A stretch of DNA of 64,000 bases from Candidatus Sulfopaludibacter sp. SbA3. GTDB taxonomy: Bacteria > Acidobacteriota > Terriglobia > Bryobacterales > Bryobacteraceae. Below, piece by piece: positions 35,022 to 44,313 of this stretch (positions are counted from its first letter, which is position 1; every line of letters starts with the position of its first letter). The notes beneath the pieces were generated by a model. It was not told the DNA's origin, searched no databases, and saw nothing but the letters and a program-made list of their open reading frames with translations. The position numbers and the translations under genes are program-made. The DNA is taken from NCBI GenBank assembly GCA_945890485.1, contig CAMDCN010000019.1:62001-126000 (forward strand). The letters run 5' to 3'.

Positions 35022-35977
35022 AGTTGTTGTGCGATATCGACTAGGTCGGCAAACAGCCCATAGGCGGTCTGCTCCACGCCCGGGGTGACGGACACAATTC
35101 CTTGTGTCCCCATCAGGTCCGTGTGCAGCAATAATACATTCGATGTGCCGTCGACGTTGGCTAGCAGATCGTCCTCCGGCAGACGCTCGGGACGCGTTGT
35201 CAACGTCAACGACCCGTCGGCCTCCCGTTTGGCCCGGCTCACTAGCGTGATGACAAACCCTGCCGCCGCTGCCGCCTGAATTTCTGAAGGCGTAATCGCG
35301 CCGATCCCGGTACGGTCCACCATTTGCGGCGTCACGTTGGCGTCCATCAGTACGTTGGCCAACGCCGCCGTCTTGGCCGCGGCGTCCCATCCGTCAATGT
35401 CGTATGCCGGGTCCGCCTCGGCGATGCCCATCTCCTGTGCCAACCGGATGCCATCGTCAAGAGATCGCCCCTTGGCCATCTCCGCCAGGACAACCTTCGT
35501 GGTGGAGTTCAGCACGCCGCTCACGCCCTGAATGGTTACCCCGGGCAGATTGTTCCGCACCAGGTTGAACACCGGCGACCCGTCCATCACCGTCGACTCG
35601 AACCGAAATAGAATGTGGTGCGATGCCGCCTCGGCCCGCAGAGAGGAGTAAGCGTGAGCGATCGGGCCTTTGTTCGCGGTAATCACTGGCAAGCCGCGCG
35701 CAAACGCCGCCCGGATGTGGCTGATCGCCGGCTCCCCGTCCACCGGGTTCAGCGACGTGATCTCAATCACCACCTCCGGCTGGGCTTTGTCCAAAAACTC
35801 CGGCACGGTCGCCGGCGGGCCCCATTCCGGTTCAATCGGCAATCCCTTCGGGTCGTACGCCGTATACTTCCGCGTCTGGATCGCCGTGATCCGGAACGGA
35901 AAGCGTTTGCGCTGACTTTCGAGAAGCCGCGCAAACGCCTTGCCGACGCTGCCGTAGCCGATCAGTGCGATGCGCAA
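35018..35977 (-). CDS. hom: Homoserine dehydrogenase
   Basis: A 319-aa NAD(P)-dependent enzyme that makes homoserine from aspartate semialdehyde, for threonine and methionine. The dinucleotide loop is ALIGYGSVGKAFARLL, and the homoserine_dh signature is GVLNSTTKVVLAEMAKGRSLDDGIRLAQEMGIAEADPAYDIDGWDAAAKTAALAN. It lacks the C-terminal ACT domain of the longer feedback-regulated type, so threonine inhibition by that domain is not expected. It is translationally coupled to the FAH-family gene. Confidence 0.88.
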   Translation of the reverse strand: MRIALIGYGSVGKAFARLLESQRKRFPFRITAIQTRKYTAYDPKGLPIEPEWGPPATVPEFLDKAQPEVVIEITSLNPVDGEPAISHIRAAFARGLPVITANKGPIAHAYSSLRAEAASHHILFRFESTVMDGSPVFNLVRNNLPGVTIQGVSGVLNSTTKVVLAEMAKGRSLDDGIRLAQEMGIAEADPAYDIDGWDAAAKTAALANVLMDANVTPQMVDRTGIGAITPSEIQAAAAAGFVITLVSRAKREADGSLTLTTRPERLPEDDLLANVDGTSNVLLLHTDLMGTQGIVSVTPGVEQTAYGLFADLVDIAQQL

Positions 35978-35986
35978 GCGCGCTCC

Positions 35987-37951
35987 TTAGAACGTAACGG
36001 TAGCCAGAAATGCATTTAGCTCCGATTCTAACGCAGCCTTTTTCTGCTGTTCCGCTTGGGCTTGATCTCGAAGTTCCACAATCTTCGTTTCCCTTGCCGC
36101 CAGGTCCCGCGCATACCGCTGCACTTGTTGCTCCTGTCCGCTGACCGAATTCAACGACCGGATGTTCTCGCGCAGCCTCTCCTGGTCTTTCACCAAGCCC
36201 GCCGACTGCGTCTGGTTCGCTCGCAACGTTTGGTCCACTGTTGCAATCTGCGCCTTCATCGCTTGGATTTTTTCGAGCGCCTGCTTGCCGGCCGGTGAAA
36301 GTGAGGCGTTGCGCAGGAAGATGTTGATCTGGTCTGGCGACGTCGACGAAATCACGTAGGACTGGTCGTAGACGTACTCTTCCTTCACAACGAGCGTCTG
36401 CTCCGCGTTGGGCTTCAAATCCAGCGAGAAGCGGTAGTCCGTTGCGGTCTTCTCGGTCGGCGTCAGGCCGATTAGCTTATAGCCGCTCCGCAGTGGGTGC
36501 TCGATGATCAGAGTCTTCGCCCGCGGATCGACGTTCTTAATCGTGTATGTCTTCGTCTCTTCCGTGCTGGCCTTCGCGAAAATCACCCCACGGTTAGCTC
36601 GGATCTCCCGAACCTGCCGCTGTTCGCTGTCAAACTTAGTGGTGATCCGGGTCCCCAGGTCGACGCCGTATGAAATGAGCCGTTTGTCACCCGCCTTAAC
36701 GGTTTCGACAAGCGCTTCGCCGGCGTAGGCTCCGTTGTCGAAGACGGTGATCGGGCCGCCGTCCAGCGTCTTGCCCGTATTGTTGGTGATCTCAGATGCC
36801 GTCCGGGGATTGGCCTGGGTTTCGTCGGTGTAGATGAGCAGCTTCCGCGCTTCTACTTTCTGCTGCAGAAACGGTAGCATCGCCGACTCATTCTTCTTAA
36901 CGGTCACGGGCGTTGAAAACGCGTACTCGAACAGCTCGCCCAGGTCCCGTCCAGCCGTGTTGACGGCAATGTTGCTCTGCGCCGGGGCCATGTCCGCCAT
37001 CGCCTCCGCCGCCATCTCGCGCCGCATCATGGAGCTCTTTGCCATCTGTGCCGGCGCCGGCGCCGGGGGCGGTCCGCCCGCCATCGCCCCTCCCATCGCA
37101 GCCCGGTATAGCTCCGGTGCTACCGCCCGCTCCTCGGCTAGTTCCGCAAACGGCCGGTCGATAAACTTCGGATCGTACAACCGGCTTTGAAAGCTCACCG
37201 GCTTTCCGGAAACCAGCGACAGAGTGATTCCCGTCCAGTCGCTGTCGGTGGTGTTGTCGACGATTGCCCATCCTTCGAGCATCGGCGCCGTACCCAGAAT
37301 CAGCCGGTAGCTCGACTTCCAAATTGGCGTCGGCAGCAGATAACTGGCGCGAATCTGCCGCGAGCGCGTCGATTCGCCATCAATGTAGACAGCCCGCTGC
37401 TCCTGCGTTCGCAGCCCCGCCATCGACTGCAGATACTCCCGCAACTTCAGCTGCAGCAGCGGGTCAGTCAGCCGCACCGAGTTCGCACTCGCCAGGTCCA
37501 AGGTCCGCAAATCGCCGGCCTCTGTCAGCAGCACCACCAACTCCTGCTGCGACTTCTGCTCCGTCGAAGGCACGACTCGCCCGCTGACGATCGCCCCGGA
37601 AACTTTGCCGGAGACGAGCTCTATGTCCACCTTGGCGCCTCGCAACCCGTCCAGAAATTTCGCCAGCGCGACCTCGTTTTCAACGTTGAGCGAGCTCCGA
37701 GCCGGCTTCGCCGAGTCGTAGCGGACTCCAGTCACCCGGCCGCCACCCTGTTCGTCGAGGACAAGAGACTTCAAGACATCGTTCATTTCATTCGGTTTGA
37801 ACTCCAACCGGGCGGTCTGCCCGCTCGGCACCTCCCCGGCGCGTTCGAAATAGCCGACGCCATGCTTATACAGGACTACTCGCTTTACGGGCAACTCCGC
37901 GGCGACCAAAGAGGTTGCAGCCAAAAAGGCGGGGACAAGACGATTTTTCAT
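35987..37951 (-). CDS. DUF4139 domain exported protein
   Basis: A protein of about 654 aa from the ATG at 37951, with AGGAG six bases upstream and a signal peptide (MKNRLVPAFLAATSLVAAE). DUF4139 dominates the body: VKRVVLYKHGVGYFERAGEV, ASYLLPTPIWKSSYRLIL, WAIVDNTTDSDWTGITLSLVSGKPVSF and RGVIFAKASTEETKTYTIKNVDPRAKTLIIEHPLR. A coiled coil at the C-terminus (EKIQAMKAQIATVDQTLRAN onward) ends the protein. A Met/Ala/Pro-rich insert (about 310-345) is low complexity. Family function is unknown. Confidence 0.82.
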   Translation of the reverse strand: MKNRLVPAFLAATSLVAAELPVKRVVLYKHGVGYFERAGEVPSGQTARLEFKPNEMNDVLKSLVLDEQGGGRVTGVRYDSAKPARSSLNVENEVALAKFLDGLRGAKVDIELVSGKVSGAIVSGRVVPSTEQKSQQELVVLLTEAGDLRTLDLASANSVRLTDPLLQLKLREYLQSMAGLRTQEQRAVYIDGESTRSRQIRASYLLPTPIWKSSYRLILGTAPMLEGWAIVDNTTDSDWTGITLSLVSGKPVSFQSRLYDPKFIDRPFAELAEERAVAPELYRAAMGGAMAGGPPPAPAPAQMAKSSMMRREMAAEAMADMAPAQSNIAVNTAGRDLGELFEYAFSTPVTVKKNESAMLPFLQQKVEARKLLIYTDETQANPRTASEITNNTGKTLDGGPITVFDNGAYAGEALVETVKAGDKRLISYGVDLGTRITTKFDSEQRQVREIRANRGVIFAKASTEETKTYTIKNVDPRAKTLIIEHPLRSGYKLIGLTPTEKTATDYRFSLDLKPNAEQTLVVKEEYVYDQSYVISSTSPDQINIFLRNASLSPAGKQALEKIQAMKAQIATVDQTLRANQTQSAGLVKDQERLRENIRSLNSVSGQEQQVQRYARDLAARETKIVELRDQAQAEQQKKAALESELNAFLATVTF

Positions 37952-38200
37952 GAGAGCTCCTTTCTCAGAGGGATGCCGCGGGGATGTCGATCCTTTCACA
38001 GGAATTTTCCTTTTCGCCATGGTGAGGACTCGCTAAGATGATGACGCGTTTCAACAATTTAGGAAAGGAGTACCAGCGAAGCTAAGGCGTTCGTAGTACT
38101 TTCTTGCTAACTTAGAGGGGTTGTCCAACGATAGGGGAAAGGTTTGAGTTCCCGCTAAAGGACTCGCCTGAGTCTGTCGATAACCCTTCAGGGAGCGCAA
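37952..38200. promoter_or_regulatory. Divergent control region of the DUF4139 and beta-barrel genes
   Basis: About 250 bases, less GC-rich than the surroundings (for example TTTCAACAATTTAGG), lie between two divergent exported-protein genes. The plus-strand gene has a GGGAG site before its GTG. No specific promoter hexamers or operator could be called. Confidence 0.3.
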
Positions 38201-39568
38201 GTGTTCAAAGTTCTGGTTCGAGTTTGCATGGCGTCAACGATTGTTGCGACCCTGATGGCCCAAGCCACGGGGGATGGGTCTAATTCCAGCGGTAGCTCTA
38301 CTTCTACTTCCTACGACGGTCCGAACGTAATGGGACGCGGTCCGTTGCGCATCGGGCTCTTCGGCGCCGACTCGACGCCGATCCGATTCTCGTTCAATGT
38401 CGGCGGCACCTATGACACCCTGCTCGGCGCATTTCGCACGGATGCCAATGGAAATCTGGCTCCCGGCGCTGGCTCTTATGGGGTAGAAGGCGGCTTCAGC
38501 GTTTCCGGCCAGAAGCAATACCGGCGAGCGGTGCTCGGGGTGTCGTATTCCGGATCCTACAACTACATCGCCAATATTCAGGGCTTCAGCGGCGCCAACC
38601 AAGCCCTGAATTTGGGCTATTCCCGCCGGCTTACCCGCCGCCTGGAGATGAGTTGGACTACTACCGGCAGTATCACCAACCGGCTTCTCGGTAATCCTTT
38701 GAATCAGCAGAGTGTCGGCGCGGATCTCGTCGCTGCGCCGGTCAACGAACTTTTCGATAATCGCCTCTATTTCTTACAGTCGCAGATGTTGTACTCCTTC
38801 CGGCTCAACTCGCGCTGGCATGTGCAGGGCGGGGGGAGTGGTGGTACGGTACGGCGCCAAGCCGCCTCGCTTGCCGACGTCAACATCTATGGCGGAAACG
38901 CTGCCTTGATGTACCGTTGGAATCGTAACACCACCATCGGCTTCGGATACAACTTTTCCCATTTCAACTTCGGCCGATTTTTCGGCGAATCGAATCTCCA
39001 CGGGCTTACCGTCGATTTTGGCCGAAGAATTGGACGCGATTGGCAGCTCACTGTCTCCGCCACGGGCCAAACCATCCGTACCATCGGGGTTCGGCGGGTG
39101 GCCCTGGATCCTGTCATTGCGGCCCTTCTCGGTACCAGTTCTGGTGTCGAAGCGTTTGATTCCTCTCGGAGAATTGCCGGATACGGAATTGGCGTCGAAC
39201 GCCGGTACCGTCGCAGCCTCTTTTCGGTTCGGGCAGATCGAAGCGTCGTTCCCGGCAATGGGCTCATGCTCACCTCCGTGATCAACATGCAGTCCGTTGG
39301 CTTTAGCACCAGCGCCTCCCGCAATTGGAGTATCAACGCTGGGGCCAGCCGCAGCTCGATGGGCGAAGTTGCCGGGTCCACCCTCGGCGCATTTGATGTC
39401 TGGCAGATTCAAACCAGCGTCAACCGCAAATTCACCACCGAACTCGGAATGATGGCTAGCGTGGAATACCGCAGCTTCAAGCTTGGCAACTCGACGCTTG
39501 ACCGCCGCGGGACCCGCTTCATGATCGGGCTAACCTACTCGCCCACCTCGTTACCGTTCGGCCGGTAG
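38201..39568 (+). CDS. Exported protein, probable outer-membrane beta-barrel
   Basis: A 455-aa protein starting at GTG (38201) with a signal peptide (MFKVLVRVCMASTIVATLMAQA). The mature chain is a run of alternating hydrophobic and polar strands, many with aromatic ends: YRRAVLGVSYSGSYNYIANI, LEMSWTTTGSITNRLLG, NTTIGFGYNFSHFNFGRFFG and ELGMMASVEYRSFKLGNST, typical of outer-membrane barrels. No ligand or family name recognised. It lies 15 bp before a receiver-domain gene and may be co-transcribed with it. Confidence 0.62.
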   Translation: MFKVLVRVCMASTIVATLMAQATGDGSNSSGSSTSTSYDGPNVMGRGPLRIGLFGADSTPIRFSFNVGGTYDTLLGAFRTDANGNLAPGAGSYGVEGGFSVSGQKQYRRAVLGVSYSGSYNYIANIQGFSGANQALNLGYSRRLTRRLEMSWTTTGSITNRLLGNPLNQQSVGADLVAAPVNELFDNRLYFLQSQMLYSFRLNSRWHVQGGGSGGTVRRQAASLADVNIYGGNAALMYRWNRNTTIGFGYNFSHFNFGRFFGESNLHGLTVDFGRRIGRDWQLTVSATGQTIRTIGVRRVALDPVIAALLGTSSGVEAFDSSRRIAGYGIGVERRYRRSLFSVRADRSVVPGNGLMLTSVINMQSVGFSTSASRNWSINAGASRSSMGEVAGSTLGAFDVWQIQTSVNRKFTTELGMMASVEYRSFKLGNSTLDRRGTRFMIGLTYSPTSLPFGR

Positions 39569-39583
39569 CCTCGGCCTTCTCGT

Positions 39584-39961
39584 ATGAGTGATCCTTGCAT
39601 CCCCGGTCGGGTGTTGGTGGTCGATGACGATCCCTTGCTTGGCCGATTGCTCCTCCGCTACCTTGACCGCGCAGGCATTACCGCCGACATCGCCGCCTCC
39701 GTGGCCGAGGCCCGCACCACCTTCGAAGCCGGCGTACACTCCCATGCCGTCGTTGATCTGACGCTCCCCGATGGCTCCGGAGCCGAGTGGCTTACCGATG
39801 CCCTCATGCAGGACCCCAGTCTGGCCGGTGTTCTCGCCAGCGGTTATCCCATTTCGACCGACCTTCTGCCGTTGGCGTTCCGGCATCGCGCAACGGCACT
39901 TCAAAAACCGTTCTCTCCCCCGGAGCTCCTCCGCGCCCTCGGTTTCGCCGTCGCTGACTAA
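39584..39961 (+). CDS. Single-domain response regulator receiver
   Basis: A 125-aa CheY-like protein. Acidic residues are VLVVDDDPLLG, the phosphoacceptor Asp is in AVVDLTLPDGSG, the switch residue is in GVLASGYP and the conserved Lys is in LQKPFSPPELL. It has no output domain, so it acts by protein contact. It may work with a separate histidine kinase; none is in the window. Its stop overlaps the nitrilase gene end by four bases. Confidence 0.85.
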   Translation: MSDPCIPGRVLVVDDDPLLGRLLLRYLDRAGITADIAASVAEARTTFEAGVHSHAVVDLTLPDGSGAEWLTDALMQDPSLAGVLASGYPISTDLLPLAFRHRATALQKPFSPPELLRALGFAVAD

Positions 39962-40845
39962 TCCTCTTCTATGCTGCGGTGTACCTGCGTGTTCACGATG
40001 AGCTGAAACAAATCCGGCCGTCCGTAGTGCCCGACCACATCCAAATCAAACTGCGCCTCCCGTATCTTCCCTAGCTCCAAATCAGCCACCAGGATTCCCT
40101 CCCCATCCCGCTTCGGTCCAGCCAACACCTGACCCAGCGGATCGATGATCACGCTCCCCCCGGTTATCGCCGACCAGTCTCCCGGCGGCTGCCATTGGCA
40201 CGCGCTCAGCACAAAGCAACGACCCTCCATCGCAATATGCCGCATCGTCGGCAGCCAAGTCTCTCGATCGTCCACCGTTGGCGCGCAATACAATTCAACA
40301 CGCTGCCCGTATAAAGCAAGCCGCAATTGCGGCATATAATTCTCCCAACAGATCGCTGCCCCCACCCGCCCCAGAGGCGTCTCCACCACCTTTAGCGTGC
40401 TCCCGTCCCCAAAGCCCCAGATCAGCCGTTCCATCGCTGTTGGCATCACTTTACGATGCTTCCCGGCCACCATCCCGTCCGGCCCCAGATAGTACACCGT
40501 GCAGTAGAGCGTCCCTCCGTCCCTTTCAATCGCTCCAACCACCAGCCAAACCCGATGCGCGGCCGCCACCGCCGCCAACGCTGCCGCATCGCCAATCGCC
40601 CCTTCGGCATACCGCGCAAACTGCTGCCGTCCCGCCTCCGTCCGCCGCCCGACTGTCACCCCGAAATCCATTCCCTTCGGATATCCCCCGATGAATGCCT
40701 CCGGAAACACAACCAATTCCGCCCCCGCCGCCACGGCTTCCGCCGCCCACTGGTCCAGCCGCTCCAGGCTCGCCGCCGTGTCCCATGGCACCGATCCCGC
40801 TTGCACCACCGCCACCCGCACGACTGATTTCTTTTCCTGGCTCAT
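39958..40845 (-). CDS. Nitrilase/carbon-nitrogen hydrolase
   Basis: A 295-aa hydrolase with the Glu-Lys-Cys triad visible: FPEAFIGGYPKG (Glu), KHRKVMPTAMERLIWGFG (Lys) and GAAICWENYMP (Cys). The GYPKG and W-G-x-G-D motifs place it with true nitrilases and not with the amidases of the superfamily. It probably converts a nitrile to its acid. The start is divergent from the pseudouridine synthase gene (about 41 bp). Confidence 0.88.
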   Translation of the reverse strand: MSQEKKSVVRVAVVQAGSVPWDTAASLERLDQWAAEAVAAGAELVVFPEAFIGGYPKGMDFGVTVGRRTEAGRQQFARYAEGAIGDAAALAAVAAAHRVWLVVGAIERDGGTLYCTVYYLGPDGMVAGKHRKVMPTAMERLIWGFGDGSTLKVVETPLGRVGAAICWENYMPQLRLALYGQRVELYCAPTVDDRETWLPTMRHIAMEGRCFVLSACQWQPPGDWSAITGGSVIIDPLGQVLAGPKRDGEGILVADLELGKIREAQFDLDVVGHYGRPDLFQLIVNTQVHRSIEED

Positions 40846-40868
40846 CCGCTTAAAGATACACTAAAGGC

Positions 40869-40903
40869 TTGAAAAGGCCGCTAAACTTGAAAAGGCCGCT
40901 AAA
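40869..40903 (+). repeat. Tandem 18-bp repeat at the start of the pseudouridine synthase gene
   Basis: TTGAAAAGGCCGCTAAA occurs twice in tandem (40869 and 40887, 18-bp period). Each copy holds an AAGG ribosome site and a possible TTG start, so the duplication is in frame and blurs the real start. Confidence 0.8.
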
Positions 40904-41642
40904 AACGTTGGAACGGGTGATCTCAAAGGCGGGCTTGGGCTCCCGCACCGAGGCCCGCAGTTGGATCGGCGCTGGGCGCGTCTCGGTCAACCGCCGGGTC
41001 GTTCAGGACCCCGACCACTGGATCGACATGGAACGGGATAAGGTCCTCTTCGACGGTAAGCCACTCGTCAAGAAAGAGCACGTCTATCTCATGCTCTACA
41101 AACCCAAGGGCTACCTCACGACGTATAAGGACCCCGAAAATCGGCCCACCGTCTACGATCTCCTCCGCGATGTCGGTACTTTCGTCGTCCCGGTCGGCCG
41201 GCTCGATCTCGATACCAGCGGCCTCCTCCTGCTCACGAACGATACCCAGTTCGCCGAGCGCATCATGAACCCCGATTTTCATGTCGCCAAGCGCTATCTG
41301 GTCAAGGCCAACCGTCTCCTTACCGACGACGAACTCGCCCGCCTTCGCGACGGCCTCGACCTTGACGACGGCCCCACCCGGCCCGCCACCGTCAAGCGCG
41401 TTCGAGATAGTGAAAAGTACACCCACTTTGAAATCACGATCACGGAAGGACGAAACCGTCAGGTTCGCCGCATGGTCGAAGCCCTAGGAGCCATGGTCCT
41501 GAAGCTCGTCCGCGTCGCGATCGGCCCACTTGGCATCGGCGCCCTTGAAGTCGGCAAGTGGCGCTACCTGCAACCCGAAGAGATCGCCCGGCTCGGCCCT
41601 CAGCGCACCTTCGCCCGCAAGGCCTCCACCCGCTTCACGTAG
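40887..41642 (+). CDS. rluB: Pseudouridine synthase, RsuA/RluB family
   Basis: A protein of about 250 aa with an N-terminal S4 RNA-binding domain (LERVISKAGLGSRTEARSWIGAGRVSVNRRVV) and the catalytic signature VGRLDLDTSGLLLLTNDTQFAERIM with the active-site Asp. ITEGRNRQVRRMVEALG is the C-terminal family motif. It modifies a uridine of rRNA; the RluB/RsuA sub-type is not certain. The start is ambiguous: TTG at 40869, 40887 or 40908 are all possible because of a tandem repeat. 40887 is used here because AAGG lies nine bases upstream. The 3' end overlaps the next gene by 43 bp on the opposite strand. Confidence 0.85.
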   Translation: MKRPLKTLERVISKAGLGSRTEARSWIGAGRVSVNRRVVQDPDHWIDMERDKVLFDGKPLVKKEHVYLMLYKPKGYLTTYKDPENRPTVYDLLRDVGTFVVPVGRLDLDTSGLLLLTNDTQFAERIMNPDFHVAKRYLVKANRLLTDDELARLRDGLDLDDGPTRPATVKRVRDSEKYTHFEITITEGRNRQVRRMVEALGAMVLKLVRVAIGPLGIGALEVGKWRYLQPEEIARLGPQRTFARKASTRFT

Positions 41643-42730
41643 CTGGATTCGAAGCTCCGCCGCGGCACCGACAATTTCTTCCGTAGTTCAGGCTCCCGCA
41701 ACAGTTTCTTGCCGCTACCCGGCAATCCCTCCGCGGCCCTCTCGAAACTGCGGGCGTGCGCGTTCTGCCAGCCGGCCAGCGCGCGAAAATAGCCCAATTG
41801 GTTGTCGATCTTTTTGCACCCCCGCAGCAACGCATCCAGAATCTCCGCGCGGTCCCCATCGTTCAGCAACGGACTGCCCCCGATCACCGCGCCCCAGTCG
41901 TCGAGAAACGGACCGAGCGGCAGCAGCAGCGTCGGGGACTGCCGTAGCGCCTTCACTGGCCGCAACGGGTAGTGCCGATGGCCCTCGGCACTCAAACAAT
42001 CCTTATACAAGTTGGAAATATGCTGGAAGATCCCTCCGAATGGAGTCTTGTTCTCGTGCGCCAGACGGTTGAACCGCTGTTTCTGTGCCGAATGTTTCGC
42101 CGCGCCCTCCCAATATCCGATCCCTTGGTCCAGATCCCCGACGTTGTGCGTGATGGAAACCGCCAGCAGCAGCGTGTCGATCTCGCGGCCCGGCGTCCGC
42201 AACGCCTTCCGGAATGCCTCCGCCTCCCGTTCCAGCTCTGCCTCAATCTGCTCGGTAAACGGCTCTTCCATCCCCAATTGCAGATACCGCCCCAACCCGC
42301 CGCTCGCAACCGAAAACCATTCGCCGTTGTGCCCGGACACCGGCCCCAGCTCGGGGTCCATCGTCACCCGCGTTGAAATCCCCTCCACGGTCCAATCTTT
42401 CATCTGCATCGCGAACGCGGCCATCCGGCCCAACACTTCCGGGTCCCGCGTCTCGTTCCACAACACGCCGCGGATTTTGCTGTCCACGTCGGTCGGCACG
42501 AACGTCGCCACCGTCACCTGATGGGCAGAGCAGCACAGCGCGAAGTAGTCTTCGAGACTCTCCACGGCTCTCGCCGCAGCCAGCACTCGCAAATAGCCCA
42601 CCGGTGTCCCGCCCATACCGATCAGCGGACCTGCCTCGGCCGCGCCCAGTTTCAAAAACGGCGCTGTGTTTTGAACTTGCTCAAGAATTGTGTCCGGATG
42701 AATAAATTTCGACCATATCGGTTCTGCCAT
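41600..42730 (-). CDS. Conserved cytosolic protein of unknown function
   Basis: A 376-aa protein without signal peptide or membrane segments. It is rich in helices with recognisable but unnamed blocks: GMGGTPVGYLRVLAAARAVESLEDYFALCC, HNGEWFSVASGGLGRYLQLG, LAVSITHNVGDLDQGIGYWEG and SYVKRVEALRAKVR. I do not recognise the family. Its first 1 kb has only a 26-bp divergent gap to the double esterase gene. The last 43 bases overlap the pseudouridine synthase 3' end. Confidence 0.6.
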   Translation of the reverse strand: MAEPIWSKFIHPDTILEQVQNTAPFLKLGAAEAGPLIGMGGTPVGYLRVLAAARAVESLEDYFALCCSAHQVTVATFVPTDVDSKIRGVLWNETRDPEVLGRMAAFAMQMKDWTVEGISTRVTMDPELGPVSGHNGEWFSVASGGLGRYLQLGMEEPFTEQIEAELEREAEAFRKALRTPGREIDTLLLAVSITHNVGDLDQGIGYWEGAAKHSAQKQRFNRLAHENKTPFGGIFQHISNLYKDCLSAEGHRHYPLRPVKALRQSPTLLLPLGPFLDDWGAVIGGSPLLNDGDRAEILDALLRGCKKIDNQLGYFRALAGWQNAHARSFERAAEGLPGSGKKLLREPELRKKLSVPRRSFESSYVKRVEALRAKVR

Positions 42731-42756
42731 TCGAACCTCTAGTGTAAAGTACCCGC

Positions 42757-44313
42757 ATGTGGCGACTCCTCTTTATCCTCAGTGCGATCTCGGCAGCCTA
42801 CGGCGTCACTCGCGAGGAAATCGTCTATCGCTCGACGCCGCAGGGCGAGTTGAAGATGACGATCTTCTATCCCGACCGCTGGAAGCCGTCAGACTCCCGG
42901 CCCGCCATCGTCTTTTTCTTCGGCGGCGGATTCACGCAGGGCAGCCCCCGGCAGTTCTTCTCCAAAGCCGGCTATCTCGCCAGCCGCGGCATGGTGGCAG
43001 TCAGCGCAGAGTACCGGCTGAAAATCGGCCGCGAAGAACCGCTCCTTGATTGCCAGGCAGCCTACAAGTTCCTGCAGGACCACGCCCATGAGCATGGCAT
43101 CGACGCCGCCCGGATCTCGGCCGGCGGTGGATCGTCCGGCGGGCGCTGCGCCCTCTCCATCGTTGAGGCCGGCCAACGGCCCGCTTCGCTGGTCCTTTTC
43201 AACCCCGGCGGACTTCTACAGAACGAACCCACGGCAACCCAGCCGCCCACCATTCTTTTCTTCGGCTCTGCGGACCCCAGCTATCCCGCTGCTCAAGCCT
43301 ATTGGCGAAAAGCCCAAGCCCGGAAGCTTCCCATTCAGCTCTACGTTGCCCAGGGTCGGCCGCACGGCTTCTTCAACGATACCGGCGACGGCGCGTGGCA
43401 CGCCTCCACCACGTATCTCGCCGACGCCTTCCTCGCGCAGCAGGGCTTCCTCCAGGGCAAACCCACCATCGCACTCCCGCAAGGCAGCCGGGCTCCGCTT
43501 TTCGCCGAAAGCGCCATGCTGCCCTCACCTCGAGTGCCGCAACGTCCGATCCCGGATAACGTAGAGGCGCACCAGAATCTCGAATACTCCCCCGGTCTGC
43601 TCCTCGATGTCTATATCCCGAAGACGAAAACAGCCAAGCCCCCGCCCCTCGTCGTCTGGATCCACGGCGGCGCCTGGCAGAATGGTTCCAAAGAGAACCC
43701 GCCCTCGCTCGCCCTCACCGCACATGGCTTTGCCGCGGCCAGCATCCGCTACCGCCTCAGCCAGCAAGCTCCCATGCCGGCCCAGATCGACGATTGCCGC
43801 GCAGCCATCCGGTGGCTCCGCCAGAATGCGGCCCGCTTCGGTTACGACGGCGCCCGCATTGGGGTTTGGGGCTCCTCCGCCGGCGGCCACCTGGTTGCTC
43901 TACTCGGTACCCTCGGCGAGGGCGATTCCAAAGTTCAGGCCGTTGTTGACTGGTTTGGCCCCACCGCTCTCCGCCGTATGTCCATGTACCCCTCGCGCAT
44001 GGATCACGACTCCCCTGAATCGCCCGAGTCCCGTCTGGTCGGCGGACCGGTGCAACAGAACGCTGAACTCGCCGACAAGGCCAACCCCATCACCTATGTC
44101 GACAAAACCGACCCGCCGTTCCTCATCCAGCACGGCGATGCCGACCCTCTCGTCCCCATGGAGCAAAGCGAGCTACTCCGGGATGCCCTCGTCAAAGCCG
44201 GCGTTACAGTAGAACTCACCATTTTCCACCAGGCGGGCCATGGAGGACCCGCCTTTCAAACACCAGAAAACCTCGCGAAAGTCGTCGACTTTTTCCGGAA
44301 ATCGCTGCGCTAG
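42757..44313 (+). CDS. Secreted double alpha/beta hydrolase (two fused esterase domains)
   Basis: A 518-aa protein with a signal peptide ([16 protein letters not shown]) and two complete carboxylesterase-like domains. Domain 1 (about 18-250) has the oxyanion loop [11 protein letters not shown], nucleophile [10 protein letters not shown], an acid in FGSADPSYP and His in GRPHGFFN. Domain 2 (about 265-515) has [28 protein letters not shown] and QAGHGGPAF. Each half has its own catalytic triad, so both may be active. It resembles the feruloyl/acetyl xylan esterase relatives. It meets the ftsZ 3' end with a four-base overlap. Confidence 0.82.
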   Translation: MWRLLFILSAISAAYGVTREEIVYRSTPQGELKMTIFYPDRWKPSDSRPAIVFFFGGGFTQGSPRQFFSKAGYLASRGMVAVSAEYRLKIGREEPLLDCQAAYKFLQDHAHEHGIDAARISAGGGSSGGRCALSIVEAGQRPASLVLFNPGGLLQNEPTATQPPTILFFGSADPSYPAAQAYWRKAQARKLPIQLYVAQGRPHGFFNDTGDGAWHASTTYLADAFLAQQGFLQGKPTIALPQGSRAPLFAESAMLPSPRVPQRPIPDNVEAHQNLEYSPGLLLDVYIPKTKTAKPPPLVVWIHGGAWQNGSKENPPSLALTAHGFAAASIRYRLSQQAPMPAQIDDCRAAIRWLRQNAARFGYDGARIGVWGSSAGGHLVALLGTLGEGDSKVQAVVDWFGPTALRRMSMYPSRMDHDSPESPESRLVGGPVQQNAELADKANPITYVDKTDPPFLIQHGDADPLVPMEQSELLRDALVKAGVTVELTIFHQAGHGGPAFQTPENLAKVVDFFRKSLR

